Source: an uncultured Eubacteriales bacterium (lineage in GTDB: Bacteria; Bacillota; Clostridia; Oscillospirales; Oscillospiraceae). Taken from it: DNA of 45,898 nucleotides. Position 1 is the first letter of the stretch; each line of letters starts with the position of its first letter. The notes under the pieces were generated by a model, which made no database searches, had not been told where the DNA came from, and saw only the letters and a list, made by a program, of their open reading frames with translations. The stretch lies in contig CATXTO010000016.1 in NCBI GenBank assembly GCA_958402445.1, forward strand, positions 1 to 45,898. Reading direction: 5' to 3'. This document shows positions 1 through 8,299 of this stretch, one piece after another. The position numbers were made by a program, and so were the translations under genes.

Positions 1-360
1 CGCACGCCCGCGGGCGGCCACAGGTCGCCCCTACATCCGCACCGTCGATGGTTAACCCGTAGGGGCGAGCTGCGCTCGCCCGCGTTCTCCTGTAGGGGCG
101 TACTTCGCACGCCCGCGGGCGGCCACAGGTCGCCCCTACATCCGCACCGTCGATGGTTAATCCCGTAGGGGCGAGCTGCGCTCGCCCGCCGTTCCCCTGT
201 AGGGGCGTAGATTGCACGCCCGCGGGCGACCACAGGTCGCCCCTACACCCGCAGCGTCGATGGTTAATCCCGTAGGGGCGAGTTGCGCTCGCCCGTGTTC
301 CCCTGTAGGGGCGTACTTCGCACGCCCGCGGGCGGCCACAGGCCGCCCTACGCCCGCCGA
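1..360. repeat. Tandem array of ~106-bp units (TAGGGGCG palindromes)
   Basis: Four successive units start near 1, 106, 213 and 319, giving periods of 105-107 bp. Each unit holds two palindromic elements: one with core GGGCGAGCTGCGCTCGCCC, the other a GGGCGGCC...GGTCGCCC pair. Between them is a spacer containing CCGTCGATGGTTAA. The last unit is degenerate and runs to the first gene. No stop codons are kept in some frames, which makes false reading frames. The array probably continues to the left of the window. Confidence 0.9.
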
Positions 361-415
361 ATCATACCGCACTCCTACAGTGATCTGCGGCGGCCACGGG
401 CCGGAAGGAGGCGCC

Positions 416-1288
416 ATGCACAAAGTAACCGTAAAGGGAATCCTCTCCGCGAAAAACGGTATGAATCTGTACCGGGGCTGCCAGCACGGCTGCATCTACT
501 GTGACGCCCGCAGCACCTGCTACCACATGGATCACGATTTCGAGGATGTGGAGGTCAAAGAAAACGCCATTGCCCTGCTGGAGGATGCGCTGCGCCGCAA
601 GCGCAGGCCCTGCATGCTCGGCATGGGCGCGATGACTGACCCCTATATACCGCTGGAGGAGGAGCTTGGCCACACCCGGCAGGCCCTGGCGCTCATTGCG
701 CGGTACGGCTTCGGCGCGACGCTGCTCACCAAATCCGCCCGCGTCCTGCGGGATCTGGACCTGCTGAACAAAATTAACGAGCAGACCAAATGCGTCGTTC
801 AAATGACCCTGACCACCTATGACGAGGCCCTCTGCCGCAAGGTGGAACCAAATGTCAGCACGACGAGACAACGATTTGAAGCGCTGAGGGCCCTGCGGGA
901 CGCGGGAATCCCCACGGTGGTCTGGCTGTGCCCTGTTTTGCCGTTTCTCAATGACACGGCGGAGAATATCAACGGGATTTTGGATTACTGTGTGGACGCT
1001 GGGGTAAAAGGCGTCCTTAGCTTCGGCATGGGGCTGACCCTGCGGGAGGGCAACCGGGCGTATTTTTACCGGCAGCTGGACAGGCACTTTCCCGGCCTGC
1101 AAGCCGAGTACAGCCGCCGCTACGGGAATGCGTACATGCTGGAGAGTCTGAACAGCAAAGCGTTACTGCGGCTGTTTCATAGGCGCTGCGCGGAAGCGGG
1201 AATTCTGCACGACAGGAATGAAATATTTCAATATTTAAGTGAATTTGAGGATAATCGGCGGACGCAGTTGAGTTTGTTTGATGGATAG
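416..1288 (+). CDS. SPL-family radical SAM protein
   Basis: This 290-residue protein has the radical SAM cluster motif CxxxCxxC at residues 22-29 (RGCQHGCIYC), which should bind a 4Fe-4S cluster and S-adenosylmethionine. Sequence around the motif and the pattern TLLTKS further in fit the spore-photoproduct-lyase-like (SPL, COG1533) family of radical SAM proteins. True spore photoproduct lyase is longer, so DNA repair activity is not implied and the substrate is unknown. The start at 416 is chosen because GGAGG lies 5 bases upstream. An upstream extension to 212 would translate the repeat array. It ends 19 bases before the next gene, suggesting co-transcription. Confidence 0.88.
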   Translation: MHKVTVKGILSAKNGMNLYRGCQHGCIYCDARSTCYHMDHDFEDVEVKENAIALLEDALRRKRRPCMLGMGAMTDPYIPLEEELGHTRQALALIARYGFGATLLTKSARVLRDLDLLNKINEQTKCVVQMTLTTYDEALCRKVEPNVSTTRQRFEALRALRDAGIPTVVWLCPVLPFLNDTAENINGILDYCVDAGVKGVLSFGMGLTLREGNRAYFYRQLDRHFPGLQAEYSRRYGNAYMLESLNSKALLRLFHRRCAEAGILHDRNEIFQYLSEFEDNRRTQLSLFDG

Positions 1289-1307
1289 TTGGGGAGGTTG
1301 GATTGTC

Positions 1308-1727
1308 ATGGACAGAGAGGGTATCTTGGGATGGGCCAGGCAGGAGTATGGGGCGGAGCCGGCGTATCTGTGGGCGCGGTACCCCAGCTATGCCGTATTG
1401 CGGCAGGAAGGAGGCGGCAAGTGGTTTGCCGTTGTGATGAATGTGCCGAAGCTCAAACTGGGTTTGGAGGGGGTGGCGTGCGTGGACATATTGAACGTCA
1501 AATGCGATCCCCTGCTCGTCGGCGCCCTGCGGCAGCAGCCGGGTATTCTGCCGGCCTACCACATGAGCAAAAGCAGCTGGAACAGTATCCTGCTGGACGG
1601 CACGGTGCCGGACGAGGACATAAAAAGCCTGATCGATCTGAGCTTTCAGTTGACCCAGCAAACGGCTCCAGGCAAACAAAAGAACAGCAAACATGGGCCT
1701 TTTAGCCGGAAAAGTGGAACGGCGTGA
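1308..1727 (+). CDS. MmcQ/YjbR family DNA-binding-like protein
   Basis: The 139-residue product has the MmcQ/YjbR (CyaY-like fold) pattern: an aromatic/Pro-rich N-terminal part (WARYPSYAVLR), a central KWFAVVMNVP strand, then VDILNVKCDP and the family's closing YHMSKSSWNSILLDG. Members are annotated as DNA-binding on the basis of fold; the cellular role is not known. GGGGAGG about 10 bases before ATG 1308 supports this start over the ATG at 1278, which lies inside the preceding gene. The last ~25 residues after the domain are polar and probably disordered. Confidence 0.85.
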   Translation: MDREGILGWARQEYGAEPAYLWARYPSYAVLRQEGGGKWFAVVMNVPKLKLGLEGVACVDILNVKCDPLLVGALRQQPGILPAYHMSKSSWNSILLDGTVPDEDIKSLIDLSFQLTQQTAPGKQKNSKHGPFSRKSGTA

Positions 1728-1923
1728 TCTTTTGCACTTGGCGTCGCGCCGCCGCCAATCTGCCCTTTGCTTATGAAGATGGAACCTCGCGCCCTTTTTC
1801 CGCTGGGAAGCCGGTGCTAATAGTAGCATGCACTGGAATCGTCCGGCATCGGTATGCTCCCTCGTAAGATCCGGCGCCGGGGCGGAACGGCTGCCAAAGA
1901 GATGAAAAGTGAGGACAATCTTA

Positions 1924-2736
1924 ATGCGCATCATCCTTGCACCGGCGAAGAAAATGAAAGCGGATGCGGACGGCTTTGCGCCGGAGGCGCTGCCTCAATT
2001 TATCCGCGAGGCGGAGCAGCTGAAACTGGTTTTGCAGGGAATGTCCCCCGGGGAACTGCGGGCCCTGTGGAGATGCGGCGACGCCATCGCCCGGCAAAAC
2101 GTGGAGCGGCTGCGGGACATGGATTTGCGCCGCCGCCTGACCCCGGCGCTCCTGGCCTACGAGGGGATTCAATATCAGTACATGGCCCCCGGCGTTTTTG
2201 AGACCGGACAGCTCCGCTACATCCGGGAGCGCCTGCGCATCCTGTCCGGCTTGTACGGCTTGCTGCGCCCCTTCGATGGGGTGACCCCCTACCGGCTGGA
2301 GATGCAGGCCCGACTGTCCGCAGGCGGCTGCGCGGATCTCTACGCATTTTGGGGCAGCAAGCTGGCGGATCAACTGGCATCGGAGACGGATATTGTGCTG
2401 AATCTGGCCTCCGCGGAGTACAGCAGGGCGGTAAAGCCGCATCTGCCCCCCTCCGTCCGCTTCCTGAGCTGCACTTTTGGAGAGCTGTGGGAAGGGAAAG
2501 TCGTGGAAAAGGGAACCCTATGCAAGATGGCCCGGGGCCGGATGGTGCGATGGCTGGCGGAAAACCAGGTCGCCCGCCCGGACGAGATCCGGGCATTCGA
2601 GGAACTGGGCTACCGGTACGCGCGGGGCTATTCCACCGAACACAACATTGTCTTTCTCAAGACAGCAGGAGGAAATTACTATGCTGGAAGTTGGAACCAG
2701 GGCGCCGGCGTTCACCCTGTCGGACAAGGACGGTAA
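1924..2736 (+). CDS. yaaA: YaaA (UPF0246) peroxide-stress protein
   Basis: This 270-residue protein carries the YaaA/DUF328 hallmarks: ILAPAKKM at the N-terminus, a central SGLYGLLRPFDGVTPYRLEM segment, NLASAEYS, and a final GYSTEHNIVFLK. In E. coli YaaA lowers free iron during hydrogen peroxide stress; the same role is inferred here. The family normally ends close to the VFLK strand. Here the frame stays open for about 23 further residues and runs 56 bases into the peroxiredoxin gene, so the tail is probably unselected. The pairing with a thiol peroxidase supports an oxidative stress role. Confidence 0.9.
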   Translation: MRIILAPAKKMKADADGFAPEALPQFIREAEQLKLVLQGMSPGELRALWRCGDAIARQNVERLRDMDLRRRLTPALLAYEGIQYQYMAPGVFETGQLRYIRERLRILSGLYGLLRPFDGVTPYRLEMQARLSAGGCADLYAFWGSKLADQLASETDIVLNLASAEYSRAVKPHLPPSVRFLSCTFGELWEGKVVEKGTLCKMARGRMVRWLAENQVARPDEIRAFEELGYRYARGYSTEHNIVFLKTAGGNYYAGSWNQGAGVHPVGQGR

Positions 2737-3142
2737 CTCCGTATCTCTGTCGGATTTCGCCGGAAAAAAAGTGGTACTGTATTTCTACCCCAGGGACAAC
2801 ACGCCGGGCTGCACCCGGCAGGCCTGCGCCTTTGCCGGCGCCTATGGGGAGTTCCAAAGGCTGGGCACGGTGGTCATCGGCGTCAGTAAGGACTCCGCCG
2901 CCTCGCATCAGAAGTTCGCGGAGAAGCACGGGCTTCCTTTTCTTCTGCTCTCCGACCCGGAGCTGACGGCGATCCGGGCCTACGGCGTGTGGCAGGAGAA
3001 GAAGCTCTACGGCAAGGTGAGCATGGGCGTGGTACGCGCCACCTATGTCATCGACGAAAGGGGCTTCATCGAGAAGGTCATGCCCAAGGTGAAGCCGGAC
3101 ACCAACGCCGGAGAGATTTTGGCCTATTTGCGGGAACACTGA
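2681..3142 (+). CDS. bcp: Bcp-type thioredoxin-dependent peroxiredoxin
   Basis: This 153-residue cytosolic peroxiredoxin of the BCP/PrxQ class reduces hydrogen peroxide and organic hydroperoxides using thioredoxin. The peroxidatic cysteine is C44 in PRDNTPGCT and the resolving cysteine is C49, five residues later, as in the two-cysteine BCP proteins. KDSAASHQKFAEKHGLPF is the typical BCP helix. The start at 2681 has AGGAGG 9 bases upstream and overlaps the end of yaaA, so translation may be coupled. Length and motifs are normal for the family. Confidence 0.95.
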   Translation: MLEVGTRAPAFTLSDKDGNSVSLSDFAGKKVVLYFYPRDNTPGCTRQACAFAGAYGEFQRLGTVVIGVSKDSAASHQKFAEKHGLPFLLLSDPELTAIRAYGVWQEKKLYGKVSMGVVRATYVIDERGFIEKVMPKVKPDTNAGEILAYLREH

Positions 3143-3154
3143 CAGGAGGCCTTT

Positions 3155-3523
3155 ATGACCACGGATGAACTGACGTTCTTTCACGCCATGCCCGGTGCGC
3201 TGCCTCTGTACGAGGAGCTCGCCGGGAGACTGCTGGCGGCCTTTCCCAACGTTACGGTGCAGGTGCAGAAGACGCAGATCACCTTCCGGGAGAGATACGG
3301 CTTTGCCTTTGTGTCCCTTCGCCGGATGCAGGGCTGCCCGGCGGTGTATCTCATCGTATCCTTTGGCCTCGCCCACCGGCTGGCCTCGCCCCGCATTGCC
3401 GTAGCGGTGGAGCCCTATCCCAACCGCTGGACGCACCACGTTATCGTGGGCAGCCGGGAGGAAGTGGATGACGAGCTCATGGACTGGCTGCGGGAGGCCC
3501 ACAATTTCGGGCTGGTAAAATAA
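3155..3523 (+). CDS. DUF5655 domain protein
   Basis: The 122-residue protein is a stand-alone DUF5655-like domain: FFHAMPGALPLYEEL at the start, FPNVTVQVQKTQITFRER in the middle and a C-terminal stretch with WTHHVIV. Such domains are often annotated as predicted transport or nucleic-acid-related proteins, but no biochemical role is known to me. No signal peptide or membrane span is visible. ACAGGAGG precedes the ATG and the gene lies 12 bases after bcp, so it probably shares that transcript. Confidence 0.8.
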   Translation: MTTDELTFFHAMPGALPLYEELAGRLLAAFPNVTVQVQKTQITFRERYGFAFVSLRRMQGCPAVYLIVSFGLAHRLASPRIAVAVEPYPNRWTHHVIVGSREEVDDELMDWLREAHNFGLVK

Positions 3524-3575
3524 GCGGCAGAGTAAAACGAACGTTCAATACTGAAAAAACATGGAGGGATTTAAC

Positions 3576-4136
3576 ATGCGAAAAAACTTTGGCGCAAAGC
3601 CCTGGACGTATCCGCAGCCGGTTTTTATCCTTGCAACCTACGGCGAGGACGGCGTGCCCGACGCCATGAACGCGGCGTGGGGCGGTATCAGCAATGACAC
3701 CCAGATTTCCATGTGTCTGAGCGCAGGGCACAAGACGGTTCAGAACATCCTGGCCCGGGGCGCGTTCACGGTCGGCATGGCCGACGCGCGCCATGTGGCG
3801 GCTTGTGACTATGTGGGCGTCGTTTCCGCCCACGATGTGCCGGACAAGCTGGAGAAGGCCGGATTCCACACCACAAGGTCCCAGTTTGTGGACGCCCCCC
3901 TGATCGACGAGCTGCCCATGGCGGTGGAGTGCAGGCTGGTAAGCTATGATGCGGCGTCCTGCTGTCTGGTGGGCGAGATCGTCAATGTCAGCGCGGAGGA
4001 AAGCGTCCTCTCCGCAGACGGAAGAATCGACGTGGAAAAGCTGCGGCCCATCACCTTTGACCCGGTGAACCATGCATATCTGGTGCTGGGGGAGAAGGTG
4101 GGCAACGCCTTTCAGGACGGTTTGAAGCTGAGATAG
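3576..4136 (+). CDS. Flavin reductase-like (FMN-binding split barrel) protein
   Basis: This 186-residue protein starts with WTYPQPVFILATYGEDG, then NAAWGG and ISMCLSAGHKTVQNIL, the usual layout of flavoredoxin/flavin reductase-like split-barrel proteins. It would bind FMN in the cytoplasm and pass electrons to an unknown partner. GGAGGG lies just before ATG 3576, so this start is preferred to the in-frame ATG at 3561, which overlaps that site. The gene is separated from the DUF5655 gene by 52 bases. Confidence 0.87.
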   Translation: MRKNFGAKPWTYPQPVFILATYGEDGVPDAMNAAWGGISNDTQISMCLSAGHKTVQNILARGAFTVGMADARHVAACDYVGVVSAHDVPDKLEKAGFHTTRSQFVDAPLIDELPMAVECRLVSYDAASCCLVGEIVNVSAEESVLSADGRIDVEKLRPITFDPVNHAYLVLGEKVGNAFQDGLKLR

Positions 4137-4257
4137 TCCGGGGAATCAGGCGCTTCGTCCGCAGCGCTTTGCGGCAGCCGGCGGCACGGTAAAAATTGCG
4201 TAATCTGCGCCGTCGATTGCTTCAGGCGGTATGGAGTTTAACCATGGAGGAAATGAA

Positions 4258-5064
4258 ATGAGTTATGTACAGGGAAACAAAGCGGCTTGGGAGGAGGCTT
4301 TTGAGCATCGGCACCCCGGCTGGGGAGAGGAGAATGATCAGCGGCTGAGAACGGAGTGCCTTCCTTTCTTTTGCCCCGATCTTGCCCAGGAGCTCAGAGC
4401 CCTGGATTATAATGGAAAGACGGTTGCGCAGTTTTGCTGCAACAACGGACGCGAATTGCTTTCTTGGATGCAGCTTGGCGCAAAATGCGGAATAGGCTTT
4501 GATCTTGCAGAAAATATCATCGCGCAGGCAAGAGATACGGCCCAAAAGGCGGGGATCGGGAACTGTCGGTTTGTCTGCCAGAATATTCTGGATATCCCGC
4601 AGCAATACCACGGCAGCTTGGATTATGTTCTGTTCACGATTGGGGCAATCACCTGGTTTGAGGATTTGAGGCCACTCTTCCAAAAAGTGTCGGACTGCTT
4701 AAAGCCTGGCGGCATGCTGCTTCTGCACGATTATCATCCGGTGATGAATATGCTGCCCATGCCCGGCGAACCCGGCTTTGACGCCCGGCATTTGAATCAG
4801 ATTCAGTATTCCTATTTCAGAAAGGAACCCTGGATTGAAAACGAGGGGATGGCGTATATGTCGGAAACCTACGCCTCCAAAACATTTGTCAGCTTTTCTC
4901 ACACCATGTCCGACATCGTCAACGGGGTCAGCCAGGCTCAGATGCGGATCGTCAAACTGAACGAGTATGACTATGATGTGGGTCTGTCGGACGTATATGA
5001 TAAGAAGGGCTTTCCGCTCTCCTATTTCCTGTCTGCTAAAAAAACGGAACCGGAGCGGGCTTGA
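4258..5064 (+). CDS. Class I SAM-dependent methyltransferase
   Basis: The 268-residue protein has a Rossmann methyltransferase core: motif I region GKTVAQFCCNNGREL, acidic strand GIGFDLAENII, VCQNILDI, and the post-motif LFQKVSDCLKPGGMLLLHDYHP. Motif I is unusual because CCNNGRE replaces the common GxGxG; this variant is seen in several SAM methyltransferases of this type. The substrate cannot be told. GGAGG 7 bases upstream fixes ATG 4258. The 121 bases before it hold no gene or clear promoter. Confidence 0.87.
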   Translation: MSYVQGNKAAWEEAFEHRHPGWGEENDQRLRTECLPFFCPDLAQELRALDYNGKTVAQFCCNNGRELLSWMQLGAKCGIGFDLAENIIAQARDTAQKAGIGNCRFVCQNILDIPQQYHGSLDYVLFTIGAITWFEDLRPLFQKVSDCLKPGGMLLLHDYHPVMNMLPMPGEPGFDARHLNQIQYSYFRKEPWIENEGMAYMSETYASKTFVSFSHTMSDIVNGVSQAQMRIVKLNEYDYDVGLSDVYDKKGFPLSYFLSAKKTEPERA

Positions 5065-5154
5065 CATCATGGCCTGGCGGCAGGAACCGCCACGGAGGTT
5101 CCCGCCGCCAATTTTCCGGGCGCCGGCCGTCCGGCTGAGAAGAAGGAGGAGCCC

Positions 5155-5487
5155 ATGTCAGATTTTGCATTCTGTAAGCTGGAAATCTTTATTCCGGAAT
5201 CCCATCTGGCGGCGTTGCAGCAGGCGCTCCAGGGAGTGGACGCGGGACACATCGGCAAATACGACTGCTGCCTGTCTTACAGTCCCGTCACCGGCTGCTG
5301 GCGGCCGTTGGCGGGGGCCGCGCCCTACTTGGGCGCGGAAGGCGTGCTCAGCTCCCAGAAGGAACTGAAGGTGGAGGTCGTCTGCTTTACAGAGCAGGTG
5401 GACAAAACGGTGGAGGCGGTGAAACGGATCCACCCCTATGAGGAGCCGGTCATCCATGTCGTCCCGCTGTACCGGACCAGCTTTTGA
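5155..5487 (+). CDS. NIF3/YqfO C-terminal-like (PII-fold) protein
   Basis: The 110-residue protein matches the small PII-like domain inserted in YqfO/NIF3 proteins (COG3323): KLEIFIPESHLAALQQAL, GHIGKYDCCLSYSP, GCWRPLAGAAPYLG and the ending HPYEEPVIHVVPL. The HPYEEP motif is diagnostic. Stand-alone copies are of unknown function, sometimes annotated as CutA-like cation tolerance proteins. AAGGAGGAG precedes the ATG. The gene ends 12 bases before the DUF188 gene, consistent with one transcript. Confidence 0.85.
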   Translation: MSDFAFCKLEIFIPESHLAALQQALQGVDAGHIGKYDCCLSYSPVTGCWRPLAGAAPYLGAEGVLSSQKELKVEVVCFTEQVDKTVEAVKRIHPYEEPVIHVVPLYRTSF

Positions 5488-5499
5488 CAGGGGGTTGCC

Positions 5500-5955
5500 G
5501 TGCGTATCCTCATTGATGCCGACGGCTGCCCGGTGGTGGACCTGGCGGCGTCCATTGCCCGGGAACATGGAGTCGAATGCCTCATTCTCTGCGACACCGC
5601 CCATACCTTTGACAAGCCGGGTGCATCCACGCTTATCTTTTCCAAAGGGGCGGACAGCGTGGATTTTGCCCTGGTAAACCGGCTGCGCCCTGGAGATATC
5701 GTCGTCACCCAGGATTACGGCCTTGCGGCCATGAGCCTGGCCCGGCAGGCCCGGGTGCTCAGTCAGGACGGCATGGCGTACACTGGCGGGAATATCGACG
5801 GCCTGCTGCTGGCCCGCCACACGGCCAAGAGAATCCGCCATGCAGGCGGACGGCTCAAAGGCCCGCCCAAACGGAAAAAGGAGCAGGACGAAGCTTTTGC
5901 CCAAGCCCTGCGCGGTCTGCTCGTGGAAGAGAAACCGCAGGAGGAGCCGCCATGA
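5500..5955 (+). CDS. YaiI/YqxD family (DUF188) protein
   Basis: The 151-residue product has all DUF188 signatures: ILIDADGCPVV at the start, SVDFALVNRLRPGDIVVTQDYGLAAM, NIDGLL and the basic RLKGPPKRKKEQDEAF tail. The fold is PIN-like with conserved aspartates at the N-terminus and in the QDYGLA motif, so a nuclease role is possible but unproven. Translation begins at GTG 5500 with AGGGGG upstream. The stop overlaps the start of the next gene by 4 bases, which suggests translational coupling. Confidence 0.9.
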   Translation: MRILIDADGCPVVDLAASIAREHGVECLILCDTAHTFDKPGASTLIFSKGADSVDFALVNRLRPGDIVVTQDYGLAAMSLARQARVLSQDGMAYTGGNIDGLLLARHTAKRIRHAGGRLKGPPKRKKEQDEAFAQALRGLLVEEKPQEEPP

Positions 5956-6413
5956 AAATAATCGCAGTGATCTCCGACACCCACGGCCTGCTGCGCCCGG
6001 AGGTCGCCGCCCGGCTGGAATCCGCCGATGTGATCCTCCATGCCGGAGACCTGGATACCCAGGCCCTGACGGATGCACTGCAATCCCTTGCCGAGGCCTA
6101 CATCGTCCGGGGCAACAACGACAAAGGATGGGCTGAGAGCTTACCACATAGCCTCCGGTTCACCATCGAAGGCCTGCGCTTTTTCATGGTCCACAACAAA
6201 AAGGACGTGCCCCGGGGCCTGTCCGGCGTGGACGTGGTGGTTTACGGTCACAGTCACCAATACGCCGTCGAGAACCGGGACGGGGTGCTGTGGCTCAATC
6301 CCGGCGGCTGCGGCAGACGGCGCTTCGGCCGGGAGCTCACCTTCTGCCTGATGCAGGCGGAAAACGGCAGGTATCAGGTGGAGAAGGTGACCGTCCCCCC
6401 TGGGAGAAAGTGA
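5952..6413 (+). CDS. YfcE/MJ0936-type metallophosphoesterase
   Basis: The 153-residue protein is a compact calcineurin-like phosphoesterase. The metal ligands are visible in order: SDTHG near residue 8, HAGDLD, RGNND, MVHN and YGHSH, followed by the NPGG typical of the YfcE/Vps29-like subfamily. Members hydrolyse phosphodiester model substrates with manganese; the physiological substrate is unknown. The ATG overlaps the preceding stop by 4 bases. This is the last gene of the rightward group, and a convergent hairpin lies at 6586-6616. Confidence 0.92.
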   Translation: MKIIAVISDTHGLLRPEVAARLESADVILHAGDLDTQALTDALQSLAEAYIVRGNNDKGWAESLPHSLRFTIEGLRFFMVHNKKDVPRGLSGVDVVVYGHSHQYAVENRDGVLWLNPGGCGRRRFGRELTFCLMQAENGRYQVEKVTVPPGRK

Positions 6414-6585
6414 GCCTGTTTCCCCGGGACGGGGCTCAGAGACCAGATCAGCGGGGAGCGGGTTTGAAATAGCCCTCAAGAGTGATCGGGGACAGGGAAG
6501 CGTTGCCTACTTTGGCGATTTTGCATCCTGCACCATTGAGCGCAATGGAAAATAGAGTGGGACCTCCCACTTGGAGGAAAAAATC

Positions 6586-6616
6586 AAGGGCATGGCCGTT
6601 TTGCGGCCATGCCCTT
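6586..6616 (-). terminator. Rho-independent terminator closing the polysaccharide locus
   Basis: A perfect 13-bp stem (AAGGGCATGGCCG pairing with its complement) encloses a 5-base loop. Read on the minus strand it is followed by GATTTTTT, the U-tract of an intrinsic terminator. It lies about 65 bases beyond the stop of the VanZ gene. On the plus strand only three T follow, so it may also slow transcripts from the convergent phosphoesterase gene. Confidence 0.82.
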
Positions 6617-6681
6617 TCAGAACGTTCTCGGAATCTCGTCGGTGTCGCGGCTTTTTCAAAGGACCGATTTGCTGGCGCGCA

Positions 6682-7173
6682 TTACGGCTGCTTGTCTTTT
6701 CGGTCCCTGCGGGATTTTTTGCAGAGGAAGGCATAGGTCAACGCACAGCCGAACAGGACCCCGGCGCCGTCTAAAACGACGTCTCTCACGGCGGCAAAAC
6801 GCCCGGTTGCGTATAACTGATGAAATTCGTCCGCCATCGCAAGCAGCACGCCGATGGGCAGTGCAAGAAGAAACGGCCGTTTCTTTCGATAAAAGCACAC
6901 GATGCCCATGATTCCGGAGCCAAGCAGGGAAAACAGGAAAAAATGGGCGGATTTGCGGATCACCCAGTGGAAGGTCTGCAATGTCGCGCCGCTGGGTTCG
7001 ACCTCAATGAGGGTTAAGATTTGCTTGGCAATGGAACCGCTGAGTTTGTTTGTCTCGGTCCTGTCCTGACTGGAGAAGAAAAACAGCGCCGCGGCTGTGG
7101 CCAGTGCGATTAGGATAAAAACGATAGGCTGCTTCTGCTTTTTCAAGTTCGTCACCACTTCGGCACGGTCCAA
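6682..7173 (-). CDS. VanZ-family membrane protein
   Basis: The 163-residue protein has about four hydrophobic segments and the VanZ-like landmarks FFSSQ after the first span, RKSAHFFLFSLLG in the second and MADEFHQLY in the loop before the last. VanZ proteins are small membrane proteins linked to glycopeptide tolerance or envelope functions; the mechanism is unknown. It is the last gene of the leftward polysaccharide locus, 108 bases after the LCP gene. The start is uncertain: TTG 7173 gives the longest form, but GTG at 7158 or 7155 is equally possible, and no strong ribosome site is visible. Confidence 0.82.
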   Translation of the reverse strand: MDRAEVVTNLKKQKQPIVFILIALATAAALFFFSSQDRTETNKLSGSIAKQILTLIEVEPSGATLQTFHWVIRKSAHFFLFSLLGSGIMGIVCFYRKKRPFLLALPIGVLLAMADEFHQLYATGRFAAVRDVVLDGAGVLFGCALTYAFLCKKSRRDRKDKQP

Positions 7174-7281
7174 TTGCCGGCAATCCTACGGGTTGCGCCG
7201 CGCGCCTTCTGGCGGCAGGCGCCATGGCAATTGGGATAATCAAAGGATCGGGATGGCTCCTTGCCATGCACTTGGAATTGC

Positions 7282-8289
7282 CTATTCGAGGGGCTCATAA
7301 AACAAAGAGATGACAGTCTGCTTCAAGGAATCCGCATCAACATGGTACTCCATGAATTCCGCTCCCACCTCTGCGCTTCCCTCCGTCTGGAGGAAGCCCG
7401 CGAAATTGTATTCCTGCAACGTTTCAACCATATCGCTCAGACGCTCCACCGTACAATCTGAAACCAGAGAGCTCGAGATGCGAAGCAGCACATCGAGCAG
7501 GAGCCCATCGTCGCTTTTCAGGCGCTGATCCCATTGCTTCTTGAGCGCGGACAGGTATTGTCTCTGCCGTTCCATTCTGCTCAGATTGGAGCTGTCTTCC
7601 ATGCCCTTTCGGGTACGAACGTAAGTGAGCGCCTGGTCGCCCGACAGGGTCACGGTCCGGCCCTGGATCAGGCTCTGGTCCACTGCGGAAAAGTCGCCTT
7701 GCACCGTGAGCGTCACGCCGCCGACGGCATCGTTAATCGTGGCGACGGCGTCCATGGTCAGGGAGACATAATGGTCGATTTTCACACCGTACAAGAGTCC
7801 GGAGACCGCTTTCACCGTGTTTCTGCTGCTGTCAGAGCCGCCGCTTCCGTAGGTGTGCGCAAGTGCGAGCTGGCCCTGCATGTTGCCGGCGGGCTTTCCA
7901 CCCACGCCCAACACCGGAATCTGCGTCATCGTATCCCGATTTAAATGGAGCGCGGAGTATGTTCTCGCTTCCGTGTCGATGACCAGAAGGAGAAGAAAGT
8001 CGGCCTGTTGCGTGTTGGTGTAGCCGGCTACGGTCTGGCTTTTCTCATACTCATCCAAGCCGATAAACAGAATTGATTCCAGATTTTCCTTTGGCGCGTA
8101 CCACTGATCGCGATAAAAAATCTGGCTTTGGCCGCTATCCTCCCGATCATCCGAAGCATCGCGGTCTGTTTGATAATGGCGCAGCTCCCACGCGCGCAGC
8201 AGGCACAACACGCCTGCAAGGACGAGAACGGCCGCCAGAACCGGCAGGATGATCTTCCGATATCGCCTTTGTGGCCGGCCCCTTCTCAT
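7282..8289 (-). CDS. LytR-CpsA-Psr (LCP) family cell-wall ligase
   Basis: The protein (335 residues from ATG 8289) has a basic N-terminus, one membrane span near residues 12-31 and an extracellular LCP domain. Signatures are ILFIGLDEYE, LLLLVIDTEARTYSALHLNRDTMTQIP with the arginine/aspartate pair used to bind polyprenyl pyrophosphate, and YVRTRKGMEDSSNLSRMERQ. LCP enzymes move polymers from undecaprenyl carriers to peptidoglycan or proteins, fitting the capsule locus. An upstream GTG at 8337 would overlap the preceding gene by 38 bases, so ATG 8289 is preferred, though its ribosome site is weak. Confidence 0.9.
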   Translation of the reverse strand: MRRGRPQRRYRKIILPVLAAVLVLAGVLCLLRAWELRHYQTDRDASDDREDSGQSQIFYRDQWYAPKENLESILFIGLDEYEKSQTVAGYTNTQQADFLLLLVIDTEARTYSALHLNRDTMTQIPVLGVGGKPAGNMQGQLALAHTYGSGGSDSSRNTVKAVSGLLYGVKIDHYVSLTMDAVATINDAVGGVTLTVQGDFSAVDQSLIQGRTVTLSGDQALTYVRTRKGMEDSSNLSRMERQRQYLSALKKQWDQRLKSDDGLLLDVLLRISSSLVSDCTVERLSDMVETLQEYNFAGFLQTEGSAEVGAEFMEYHVDADSLKQTVISLFYEPLE

Positions 8290-8299
8290 TGCGCCGCCC

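Noticed and set aside
1..360. CRISPR array
   Set aside because: Units are ~106 bp and consist of palindromes with conserved, not unique, spacers, and no cas gene is present.
212..415. Upstream start for the radical SAM protein
   Set aside because: The extension is translated tandem repeat; GGAGG before ATG 416 gives a normal start.
6482..6736. 84-codon plus-strand frame after the phosphoesterase gene
   Set aside because: It spans the terminator hairpin and overlaps the VanZ gene; no ribosome site or family pattern.
7004..7267. 87-codon minus-strand frame between the LCP and VanZ genes
   Set aside because: It lacks a ribosome site and runs into VanZ in another frame; sequence is low-complexity basic and proline-rich.
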